DNA of 7,804 nucleotides. Source: Actinomycetes bacterium (GTDB lineage Bacteria; Actinomycetota; Actinomycetes; S36-B12; UBA10799). The stretch spans positions 1-7,804 of the forward strand of contig JAKOZM010000559.1 in the NCBI GenBank assembly GCA_029779995.1, read 5' to 3'. The notes below the pieces were generated by a model, which did no database searches, had not been told where the DNA came from, and saw nothing but the letters and a program-made list of their open reading frames with translations. The position numbers and the translations under genes were made by a program. This document shows positions 1 through 4,659 of the stretch, one piece after another; the stretch's first letter is position 1; the number at the start of each line of letters is the position of its first letter.

Positions 1-66
1 GCGACCAACGAGGCTGGCTCCTCGGTGGCGAGTCTGACCGGACCGACCGTCACCGGGATCGCGTAG
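1..66 (+). CDS. 3' end of an unidentified protein, possibly Fn3/Ig-like C-terminus (partial)
   Basis: Frame 1 is open from the first base to a TAG at 64-66, giving 21 residues that begin ATNEAGSS and end TGPTVTGIA. The small-residue-rich 'A.NEAGSS' pattern resembles the last strand of fibronectin-III or Ig-like repeats, where 'V.A.N.AGSS' is common, so this may be the tail of a secreted or surface repeat protein. The piece is too short to assign a family. It converges on the ABC1 kinase gene, whose stop is at 201. The 134 bases between hold no gene. It could also be a chance open frame, since 22 codons is short for GC-rich DNA. Confidence 0.4.
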   Translation, partial: ATNEAGSSVASLTGPTVTGIA

Positions 67-164
67 ATCATGGCCGCGCACTGGGTGGTCTGTCAGCTAC
101 GGAATGCTGGCGGGGCATCACGTCGCCGATCGGTGCGCAGCCCCCGGCGGTGCCGGTGCGTGCT

Positions 165-181
165 GGTGGCGCATCGCCATC
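165..181. terminator. weak hairpin between convergent genes
   Basis: GGTGGCG and CGCCATC pair (one G-T wobble) around a 3-base loop, 20 bases past the stop of the minus-strand kinase gene and about 100 past the plus-strand stop at 66. There is no T-tract on either side. Actinobacterial terminators often lack one, but a 7-bp stem also arises by chance at this GC content. Confidence 0.2.
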
Positions 182-200
182 CTGACCGACGTCCTGGTAG

Positions 201-1523
201 CTAGCGGGCGAAACCCGGCACCCAACGTGCGACCTCGTCGCGCGTTGCCACGGTGGCCTCCAGTTGGCACAGCACGCCGATACAGCCCATCCAGACGCGG
301 TGAATGAGCAGATAGTTCGGTGGCAGGTTCAGTTTCAGTCCTACTGTGAACTCCTCGCTGCGGGGATCGCGCAACCGCAGGAACTGTCCGCGCAGCCATT
401 CCCGGGTGTAGTGGAACTCGTCGTGCCGGGCGGGTTCCACCAGCGGCGACAGGTAGTCCAGCAGCAACTGCGGATCCAGGGCCATCTGAGATTTGACGAA
501 ACCCTCCTCTCGCAAGCCAGCCAGCACCCCGTCGGCGTCCTGCTCCATGGCGACGCGCAACAGGTGTCCCATCGCGCGCGGCAGGCCATCGGGCAGGTGG
601 GCCACAGCGCCGAAGTCCAAAACGGCGAGCTTGCCCTCAGGAGTGACCCGGTAGTTGCCCGGATGGGGATCGGCGTGCAGTAGACCAGCGCGGGCGGGCC
701 CCGACAGGACGAACCGCTGGTAGAGGGTCGCGTACTTGTCCCGTTCCTCACGGGTACCGTCCGCGATGATGTGCGACAGGCTGATCCCGTCGATCCACTC
801 GCTGACCAGTACCAGAGGTGCGGCAGCCAGGATGTGGGGGACGGTGAACTCCGGGTCACCTTCGAATGCCACCGCGAAGGCCCGCTGCGAGTTGGACTCC
901 TTGAGATAGTCCAACTCCTCCGCGACGCGGGCCCGCAACTCGTCCACCAGCGGCTTGATGTCCATCCCGGGCACCATGCCGCCGAACATGCGCGCCATGC
1001 GGGCCACCTGATTCAAGTCCCCCATCAGAGCCTTGCCCGCACCGGGATACTGGATCTTCACAGCTACGACCCGGCCATCGCGGTACACGGCCCGGTGCAC
1101 CTGTCCGATGGACGCGGACGCGGCCGGGTCGTCGTTGAACTCCAGGAAGCGGTCGCGCCAGTCGGGGCCGAGTTGGTCGGCGAGCACCTCGTGCACGGTG
1201 GTGGCCGGCATCGGCGGTGCGGCGTCCTGCAGCCGGGTCAGTGTCGCCCGGTACGGTCCCGCCATCTCTTCAGGCAGAGCGGCCTCGAAGACGCTCAGGG
1301 CCTGGCCGAACTTCATCGCCCCGCCCTTGAGCTCACCCAGGACCTTGAACATCTGCTCGGCGGTACGCATCTGGATTTCGGTGGCCACGACCTCGGCGGG
1401 TTTGCCGCCGATCCGTTTGCCGATCCCCACGGCTGACCGGCCGGCGTAGCCCAGGGGCAGGCTGGCCATACGAGCAGTGCGCGCCACGGCACGCCGCGGG
1501 ATCGCACCAGGAGGGTTGGCCAT
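201..1523 (-). CDS. ABC1/AarF/UbiB-family atypical protein kinase-like protein
   Basis: A 440-residue protein with the complete ABC1 (UbiB/ADCK) signature. Numbering from the chosen start: the family KxGQ motif at K71-Q74 (in KGGAMKFGQ), the alanine-rich loop SASIGQVH at 136-143 replacing the usual glycine-rich loop, the VAVKIQYP strand with ATP-binding Lys156, an EELDY helix at 202-206, HADPHPGN at 283-290 (catalytic-loop Asp285 and Asn290), and LDFG at 302-305 with metal-binding Asp303. All key residues are intact. ABC1 proteins act as ATPases or atypical kinases, in many bacteria in support of ubiquinone synthesis; actinobacteria use menaquinone and the substrate here is unknown. I chose the ATG at 1523 because homology-like sequence (RRAVARTARMASLPLGYAGR) begins 9 residues later. 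The frame stays open upstream to an ATG at 1613, but that extension is basic, low in similarity, and covers a palindrome in the divergent promoter region. No strong ribosome site precedes either start. The gene occupies the position of Rv3197 in M. tuberculosis (recollection). Confidence 0.93.
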   Translation of the reverse strand: MANPPGAIPRRAVARTARMASLPLGYAGRSAVGIGKRIGGKPAEVVATEIQMRTAEQMFKVLGELKGGAMKFGQALSVFEAALPEEMAGPYRATLTRLQDAAPPMPATTVHEVLADQLGPDWRDRFLEFNDDPAASASIGQVHRAVYRDGRVVAVKIQYPGAGKALMGDLNQVARMARMFGGMVPGMDIKPLVDELRARVAEELDYLKESNSQRAFAVAFEGDPEFTVPHILAAAPLVLVSEWIDGISLSHIIADGTREERDKYATLYQRFVLSGPARAGLLHADPHPGNYRVTPEGKLAVLDFGAVAHLPDGLPRAMGHLLRVAMEQDADGVLAGLREEGFVKSQMALDPQLLLDYLSPLVEPARHDEFHYTREWLRGQFLRLRDPRSEEFTVGLKLNLPPNYLLIHRVWMGCIGVLCQLEATVATRDEVARWVPGFAR

Positions 1524-1580
1524 ACGCCCGATTCTGCCTTGCATATGCCCAACCCACCACTGGCGTCTAGCACGCGCCCC

Positions 1581-1606
1581 CTGTGGAGTGCCGCGGCGTT
1601 CCACAG
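1581..1606. promoter_or_regulatory. 26-bp imperfect palindrome, candidate operator
   Basis: Arms CTGTGGA and TCCACAG flank a centre that is also nearly self-complementary; 11 of 13 base pairs match and the two exceptions are G-T. It lies in the 107-bp gap between divergent genes starting at 1523 (minus) and 1631 (plus). A further TCCACAG follows at 1616-1622. The length, symmetry and position fit a binding site for a dimeric regulator, but no regulator can be named. It could instead be an RNA hairpin in a leader. Confidence 0.4.
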
Positions 1607-1630
1607 CAGACATGATCCACAGTCGCCGTC

Positions 1631-2353
1631 ATGAGACCCAAGATGATTGGTAATCCGTTGGTCGCCTGGCGCGACGATCAGACCCTACAGATCGGTTGGG
1701 GTGAGCACGCTGTGATCGTCGAGTCAGCCCCCCGCAGTCTGCCGACCTGGCTGACCACTCTGAATGGAGAGCACACCGAGGCGTGGCTGGTCGAGCATGG
1801 CAGGCGGCTCGGCATCGCCGAGGAGGACCTCGATGCCCTGCTGGCGCGCTTGGCGCAAACGGGGCTGACCACGCAACTGCCGCAGTTGCGGGTCTCGATC
1901 GCCTCACCGGGGTTGGTCCACGAGCCGCTGGCCAAGGCCCTGACGCTGGCTGGAGTGCATGTGGTGCGCCAGGCCGACGTTGTGGTGTTCCCCCAGGGGC
2001 AAGTGCCATCGATGGTCACCGCGCCCGCAGCGCCTCGACTGATTCCGGTGTGGTTCAGCGCATCGGCCGTGCACGTCGGCCCCGTGCTTGATGAGGCGGC
2101 GGGCCCCTGCCCACGGTGCGTCGACCTGACGTGGGCGGACCATGACCGGTGCTGGTCGCAGCTGGTGGCCCAGTCCGGCACGTTGGGCCTATGGGGTCAC
2201 CCGGCGCATCTGGTGCAGGCGGCCGCCGCCATCTCCGTTCTCGGGCCCTCGGATCGCACCATTGGCCTGGAGATGATCAGCGATGTCGGCAATCCGGGTC
2301 CTCGGTGGCGGGTCTGGGCGGTGCACCCCCGGTGCAATTGCCGGCAGACATGA
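1631..2353 (+). CDS. RRE/E1-like (TOMM cyclodehydratase-type) protein, orphan
   Basis: A 240-residue protein. Residues 8-83 follow the pattern of the winged-helix RiPP-recognition element at the N-terminus of TOMM partner proteins: short beta strands (LVAWRDD, LQIGW, AVIVE), then a 'L..LNGEHTEAWLVEH' segment and 'DLDALLARLAQTGL'. Residues 86-125 resemble a Rossmann strand-helix-strand (RVSIASPG, LAKALTLAGVHVV, ADVVVFP), but the glycine-rich nucleotide loop of E1/ThiF enzymes is lost. From 146, 'VHVGPVLDEAAGPCPRCVDL' matches the segment before the zinc site of E1-like proteins. Cys160, Cys163, Cys235 and Cys237 could form that site, the last pair being CxC rather than the usual CxxC. I infer a structural or peptide-binding role rather than adenylation. 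No YcaO, dehydrogenase or obvious precursor peptide is in the window. ATG 1631 has no clear ribosome site; ATG at 1643 (Met5) is an alternative. The gene is divergent from the kinase and convergent with DUF5679. The family call rests on pattern recall. Confidence 0.72.
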   Translation: MRPKMIGNPLVAWRDDQTLQIGWGEHAVIVESAPRSLPTWLTTLNGEHTEAWLVEHGRRLGIAEEDLDALLARLAQTGLTTQLPQLRVSIASPGLVHEPLAKALTLAGVHVVRQADVVVFPQGQVPSMVTAPAAPRLIPVWFSASAVHVGPVLDEAAGPCPRCVDLTWADHDRCWSQLVAQSGTLGLWGHPAHLVQAAAAISVLGPSDRTIGLEMISDVGNPGPRWRVWAVHPRCNCRQT

Positions 2354-2355
2354 CA

Positions 2356-2390
2356 AAGCGGCGCGGCCCCTGGTGGGGCACACGCCGCTT
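2356..2390. terminator. bidirectional hairpin terminator between convergent genes
   Basis: An 8-bp outer stem, AAGCGGCG (2356-2363) with CGCCGCTT (2383-2390), encloses a 2x3 internal loop and a 5-bp inner stem, GCCCC with GGGGC, capped by a TGGT loop. It starts 3 bases after the plus-strand stop at 2353 and ends 12 bases before the minus-strand stop codon at 2403. It can therefore serve both genes. The minus-strand side ends CTTTGTC, a weak T-tract. Confidence 0.75.
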
Positions 2391-2402
2391 CGACAGATGA
2401 GG

Positions 2403-2564
2403 TCAGCTGGTGCTCTTGCCGAGGATGCGGGTCACCGTGGTGCCACACTCCGGGCATTTGCCCTTGGCGATGCGGCGACCGTTTGTCTCGTGCACCTCGC
2501 CGTTCAGCGGACGCTTGGTCTTGCACTTGACGCAGTAACCTTCGCCTTCATAGGTCTCAGCCAT
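2403..2564 (-). CDS. DUF5679-family small zinc-ribbon protein
   Basis: A 53-residue protein starting MAETYEGEGYCVKCKTKR. It has two CxxC knuckles, Cys11/Cys14 and Cys37/Cys40, in the order CVKC...CPEC, and a conserved basic tail around RILGK, all typical of the actinobacterial DUF5679 family. A single rubredoxin-like or ribosomal-protein-like zinc site is expected; the function of the family is not known. The frame is open 11 codons further upstream, but the start at 2564 is fixed by a good ribosome site, AGGGAG, four bases before the ATG. The protein lacks any signal or membrane segment and should be cytosolic. Its upstream region is the long gene-free stretch at 2565-3083. Confidence 0.88.
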   Translation of the reverse strand: MAETYEGEGYCVKCKTKRPLNGEVHETNGRRIAKGKCPECGTTVTRILGKSTS

Positions 2565-2600
2565 GTGTCTCCCTCTCAGTGGGTACTCACTCGTCACGAA

Positions 2601-2606
2601 ATGCTA
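2601..2606 (-). promoter_or_regulatory. candidate -10 box for the DUF5679 gene
   Basis: On the minus strand TAGCAT fits the TANNNT -10 pattern and would start transcription roughly 30 bases before the ATG at 2564, leaving room for the AGGGAG ribosome site. A convincing -35 is not visible; TGTCAG lies 18 bases upstream. Confidence 0.3.
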
Positions 2607-2794
2607 CGTGGCTATCGTGCCGTCCTGACACGCACCCCGGTGCTAGCGACACTCGCCAGGTGTCGAAAATCACCCACCCATCGCGCAACGGGCACTTGTT
2701 GCTGCGACACGCCGCGTGAAATCGCACCTTGCGCCGAATTGCTCACCCAGGCGCCGAACACCTGCCCCCGACCGCCGCCGCCACGCCTCGAACA

Positions 2795-2864
2795 GAGCGA
2801 AGCCCCCGACCGGAGGATTCTCGCCTTCCCCTGCGAGTCACCACCGGTATCGGGGGCTTCGTTC
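2795..2864. other. 70-base compound hairpin; terminator or small-RNA candidate
   Basis: CGAAGCCCCCGA (2798-2809) pairs perfectly over 12 bp with TCGGGGGCTTCG (2850-2861). Three more pairs extend it outward (one G-T) to 2795/2864. Inward, CCGG (2810-2813) pairs with CCGG (2844-2847) after a 2-base bulge. A terminal hairpin CTCGC (2820-2824) / GCGAG (2833-2837) carries the C-rich loop CTTCCCCT. The nested organisation is far stronger than expected by chance. The strand is undetermined. On the minus strand it could end the DUF2342 transcript about 220 bases past the stop; on either strand it could belong to a non-coding RNA. Confidence 0.6.
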
Positions 2865-2929
2865 ACGTCTGACGTTATGGGCCCTCCGCGGCGACCGTCC
2901 ATGCCGTGGCGCAGAGCCGTTTCCACCGC

Positions 2930-3060
2930 TGTGGACGAACCTGTGGATAGCTGGGGGACGCCCTGTACATGGCCTTGTGCGCGAGTGGGGACAACTGCCA
3001 TACGGTGACATTTCGTGTCGGGCAGACGCGCCGATTCATCAGGTATTTAGGTTGTCCACC
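2930..3060. promoter_or_regulatory. cluster of four DnaA-box-like 9-mers
   Basis: TGTGGACGA (2930-2938), TGTGGATAG (2942-2950), TGGGGACAA (2986-2994) and, inverted, TTGTCCACC (3052-3060) each differ by one base from a DnaA-box consensus (TTATCCACA or the actinobacterial TTGTCCACA, read on the appropriate strand). The stretch before the last box (3032-3053) is AT-richer than its surroundings. No dnaA or dnaN lies in the window, so this is not a typical oriC. Confidence 0.3.
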
Positions 3061-3066
3061 GGCTGT

Positions 3067-3084
3067 GCACAGAAAGTTCTGTGC
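3067..3084 (-). terminator. perfect inverted repeat at the DUF2342 stop
   Basis: GCACAGAA (3067-3074) and TTCTGTGC (3077-3084) form an 8-bp perfect inverted repeat with a 2-base centre, touching the TAG stop of the minus-strand gene. A second palindrome, CTGTGCACAG (3063-3072), overlaps it. No T-run follows on the minus strand, so this may be a T-less terminator or a protein site. Confidence 0.35.
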
Positions 3085-4361
3085 TATTCCAATTCGTCCG
3101 TCGCAGCCAGCCAGGCTGTGGGATCGGTGAGATCCTCGGCCGTGGGAATCAGATCAGGATGGCGCCACACGGCATCCCGGCCCTCGATCCCGCGCGACTC
3201 GCGCAACTGCGCCCACAGAGCTGAGGCCTCCCGTAACGCCCGAGGGCGCAGTTCCAGTCCGATCAGCGTCGCGAACGTCTTCTCGGCGGGGCCGCCGGAG
3301 GCACGGCGTCGCCGCATGGTCTCCCCGAGGCGGTCCGCGCTCGGCATCCGGCCGCCGATCGCGGCGTGTACCACGTCCTGCACCCAGCCTTCAATCAGGG
3401 CGAGCAGGGTCTCGAGTCGCGATAGCGCCCGCTTCTGCTCCTCGGTCTCGGCGGGCTCGAAGACCCCTGACGCCATGACGTCCTGCATCGCCTGCGGGTC
3501 ATTGGGGTCGATGCCTTGCAGGGCCTCCTGGATCTTGGTGGTGTCAACCGAGATGCCCGAGGCGTACACGCGCACGGCGGTCTCCACAGCGGTGCGCAAC
3601 CACGGAACGTGCGCGTACAAGCGCTGGTGGGCCGCCTCGCGCAGGGCCAAATAGAGGTAGAGATCGGTCAGTTCGACGTCGAGGTCGGCACCGAATGCCT
3701 TGACGTTCTCGCTCACCAGCGCGGGTCGGCCGTCGGAGGTCAGTGGAACTGTCACATCGGCGGCGCCCAGCACCTCGTCGGCCAGCGTCGCCAGGCCGTT
3801 GCCGACCTGCGCCCCAAACATCGCCGCCCCCATTCGTTTGGCCATGTTCATCAAGGGCCCGGCGAGGGCATTCAGATCGGGCATTCCCTCGGGCATGTTC
3901 TCGGGCAGGCCCGGAATGCCGAGGTCGCTGAGGTTCATCTGGCCGAGGTCGGGCATCCCGGTCAACGTCTGCTGCACCCCGTCGGCGATCGGTTCGATGA
4001 TCTGCTGCCACGCGGGCCAGGTGTTCTCGATCCATTCGCTGCGGCTCCAGGTGGCCGGCACGCCGGCGCCGGCCGGGAAGGTGGTGGCCTCGTCAAGCCA
4101 CATCTGCGAGAGGTTGAACGCCTCCGCCACCCGTCGCACGTCGTTGTCATTGACGCTGGGGTCGCCCTTGCTCGCCACCGACTGCCGGGCCAGGTTCTTG
4201 GCCAGGTCCCAGTCGACTGGGCCGCTGACCTCGTTCTGGCCGCTCTGCAGCATGGCGCCGAGCTGTTGAAGCATGGCCCCGAGTTGCGACATGTCAAAGC
4301 CGCCGGGGTTCTTCGGGTCGCCGGGATCTCCGGAGAAGCCGAAGGGAAGGTTGCCGCTCAT
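3084..4361 (-). CDS. DUF2342 zincin-like protein (putative zinc-dependent metalloprotease)
   Basis: A 425-residue protein of the actinobacterial DUF2342 'putative hydrolase' family. The N-terminus is Gly/Pro-rich with a duplicated heptad (LGAMLQQ, LGAMLQS; 27-40). Then come PVDWDLAKNLAR (48-59), the conserved W-rich block SEWIENTWPAWQ (108-119), and a Met/Gly/Pro-rich linker (134-169) with two GMPDL copies. The zincin-like helix is LREAAHQRLYAHVPWLR (240-256), followed by LLALIEGWVQDVV (319-331), which may supply the third ligand, Glu324. In place of HExxH it reads REAAH (241-245): Glu242 and His245 are kept, but the first His is Arg. I recall this variant as common in this branch, so catalytic activity is uncertain. 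There is no signal peptide and no membrane helix. The start at 4361 is supported by AGGCGG five bases upstream. It is divergent from the membrane-protease operon. Confidence 0.88.
   Translation of the reverse strand: MSGNLPFGFSGDPGDPKNPGGFDMSQLGAMLQQLGAMLQSGQNEVSGPVDWDLAKNLARQSVASKGDPSVNDNDVRRVAEAFNLSQMWLDEATTFPAGAGVPATWSRSEWIENTWPAWQQIIEPIADGVQQTLTGMPDLGQMNLSDLGIPGLPENMPEGMPDLNALAGPLMNMAKRMGAAMFGAQVGNGLATLADEVLGAADVTVPLTSDGRPALVSENVKAFGADLDVELTDLYLYLALREAAHQRLYAHVPWLRTAVETAVRVYASGISVDTTKIQEALQGIDPNDPQAMQDVMASGVFEPAETEEQKRALSRLETLLALIEGWVQDVVHAAIGGRMPSADRLGETMRRRRASGGPAEKTFATLIGLELRPRALREASALWAQLRESRGIEGRDAVWRHPDLIPTAEDLTDPTAWLAATDELE
4242..4283 (-). repeat. two 21-bp tandem copies inside the DUF2342 gene
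   Basis: Bases 4242-4262 and 4263-4283 match at 15 of 21 positions and encode LGAMLQS and LGAMLQQ. They form an amphipathic heptad in the N-terminal region of the protein. This is probably an old in-frame duplication. Confidence 0.5.
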
Positions 4362-4394
4362 GACACCGCCTGTTCTGTGATCCGTGTGCCTCCT

Positions 4395-4422
4395 AGGCTA
4401 CGACGATGTGCGCCCGTGTGAC
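4395..4422 (-). promoter_or_regulatory. candidate promoter for the DUF2342 gene
   Basis: On the minus strand, GTCACA (4417-4422) and TAGCCT (4395-4400) are separated by 16 bases and resemble -35 and -10 boxes (4 of 6 matches to TTGACA; TANNNT kept). Initiation near 4388 would give a leader of about 27 bases containing the AGGCGG ribosome site before ATG 4361. Confidence 0.35.
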
Positions 4423-4452
4423 GTCTGCGATCGCGCACAGGGGAATGGGCGG

Positions 4453-4496
4453 GCCGCGGGTCGCGCGCGGCATGGACCGGCGCTGCCACCCGCGGC
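4453..4496 (+). promoter_or_regulatory. 9-bp inverted repeat upstream of the membrane-protease operon
   Basis: GCCGCGGGT (4453-4461) and ACCCGCGGC (4488-4496) are perfect complements around a 26-base spacer, ending 25 bases before the first start of the operon. An inner GGCA/TGCC pair (4469-4472/4484-4487) can stack on it. It could be an operator overlapping the -35 region, or a hairpin if transcription starts further upstream. Confidence 0.3.
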
Positions 4497-4509
4497 ACGG
4501 CCGTACCCG

Positions 4510-4530
4510 TACCCTGAGGGAATGTCCGTG
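4510..4530 (+). promoter_or_regulatory. start-deciding signals of the small membrane gene
   Basis: TACCCT (4510-4515) fits a -10 box six bases before ATG 4522, as in a leaderless transcript. Alternatively GAGGGA (4516-4521) is a ribosome site, but it abuts the ATG and would better serve the in-frame GTG at 4528, seven bases downstream of GAGGG. The two readings differ by two residues. Confidence 0.35.
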
Positions 4531-4659
4531 CTCCTGTGGTGGCTGCCCGCGATCATGATCGTCGCGGCCGCCTGGTGGCGCGGACGCAGCCGCCGGCGGC
4601 GGGTGTTGACCGACAAGGACCTGCGGACGTTGCAGCGGGTGCTGGACTCGCCGCGGTGA
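4522..4659 (+). CDS. small single-helix membrane protein, function unknown
   Basis: A 45-residue protein: a hydrophobic helix with several Trp (about residues 2-19, LLWWLPAIMIVAAAWW), then a strongly basic turn (RGRSRRRR, 20-27), then a short polar tail predicted helical (TDKDLRTLQRVLD). The positive-inside rule puts the tail in the cytoplasm. Its TGA overlaps the GTG of the next gene (GTGA, 4656-4659), so translation of the PDZ/Lon-like protease is probably coupled to it. A real gene is supported by that overlap, the topology logic of the sequence and the upstream signals. I do not recognise the family. A regulatory partner or adaptor of the protease is a reasonable inference, as is a short leader reading frame whose role is only to couple translation. 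Confidence 0.65.
   Translation: MSVLLWWLPAIMIVAAAWWRGRSRRRRVLTDKDLRTLQRVLDSPR

Larger units (their letters stand above)
2565..3083. other. 519-bp stretch without a recognisable gene; structured
   Basis: This lies between two minus-strand genes. Frames that stay open here on either strand give low-complexity, Arg/Pro/Ser-rich translations with no family pattern. No T-loop (GTTCGANNC) or other tRNA hallmark is present, and I saw no RNase P, tmRNA or SRP RNA core motif. It does hold stem-loops at 2647-2665 (CGACAC/GTGTCG), 2682-2706 (CGC-GCAAC/GTTGC-GCG), 2703-2726 (TGCGA-CACG/CGTG-TCGCA, which competes with the previous one), a 70-base compound hairpin at 2795-2864, and a cluster of DnaA-box-like 9-mers at 2930-3060. 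Candidate roles are a small RNA, a long leader, or a protein-binding region. Confidence 0.55.

Noticed and set aside
144..156. CCGGC/GCCGG hairpin after the partial first gene
   Set aside because: Only 5 bp around a 3-base loop in very GC-rich sequence with no T-tract; not distinguishable from chance.
1524..1613. 30-codon N-terminal extension of the ABC1 kinase
   Set aside because: It has no similarity to the expected kinase N-terminus and contains the divergent-promoter palindrome; ATG 1523 is preferred, though not proven.
2612..3001. 129-codon open frame on the minus strand inside the gene-free stretch
   Set aside because: The translation is Gly/Arg/Ser-rich with no family pattern or ribosome site, and the frame runs through the long hairpin and the DnaA-like boxes.
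2930..3060. Chromosomal replication origin
   Set aside because: Only four imperfect boxes and no dnaA, dnaN, parAB, gidB or rpmH nearby; kept only as a DnaA-box-like cluster.
2565..3083. tRNA, 6C RNA, SRP RNA, RNase P or tmRNA gene
   Set aside because: No T-loop, no pair of hairpins with six-cytosine loops, and none of the core motifs of these RNAs were found on either strand by eye.
2716..3654. 312-codon open frame on the plus strand
   Set aside because: Its second half is antisense to the well-supported DUF2342 gene and the first half is Arg/Pro-rich nonsense; open antisense frames of this length are usual at this GC content.
3516..4421. 301-codon open frame on the plus strand
   Set aside because: Antisense to the DUF2342 gene; composition is His/Gly/Arg-rich with no recognisable family.
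4407..4439. TGTGCGC/GCGCACA 7-bp inverted repeat upstream of the DUF2342 gene
   Set aside because: The arms are short with a 19-base spacer; overlap with the candidate promoter is suggestive, but the repeat is expected by chance at this GC content.
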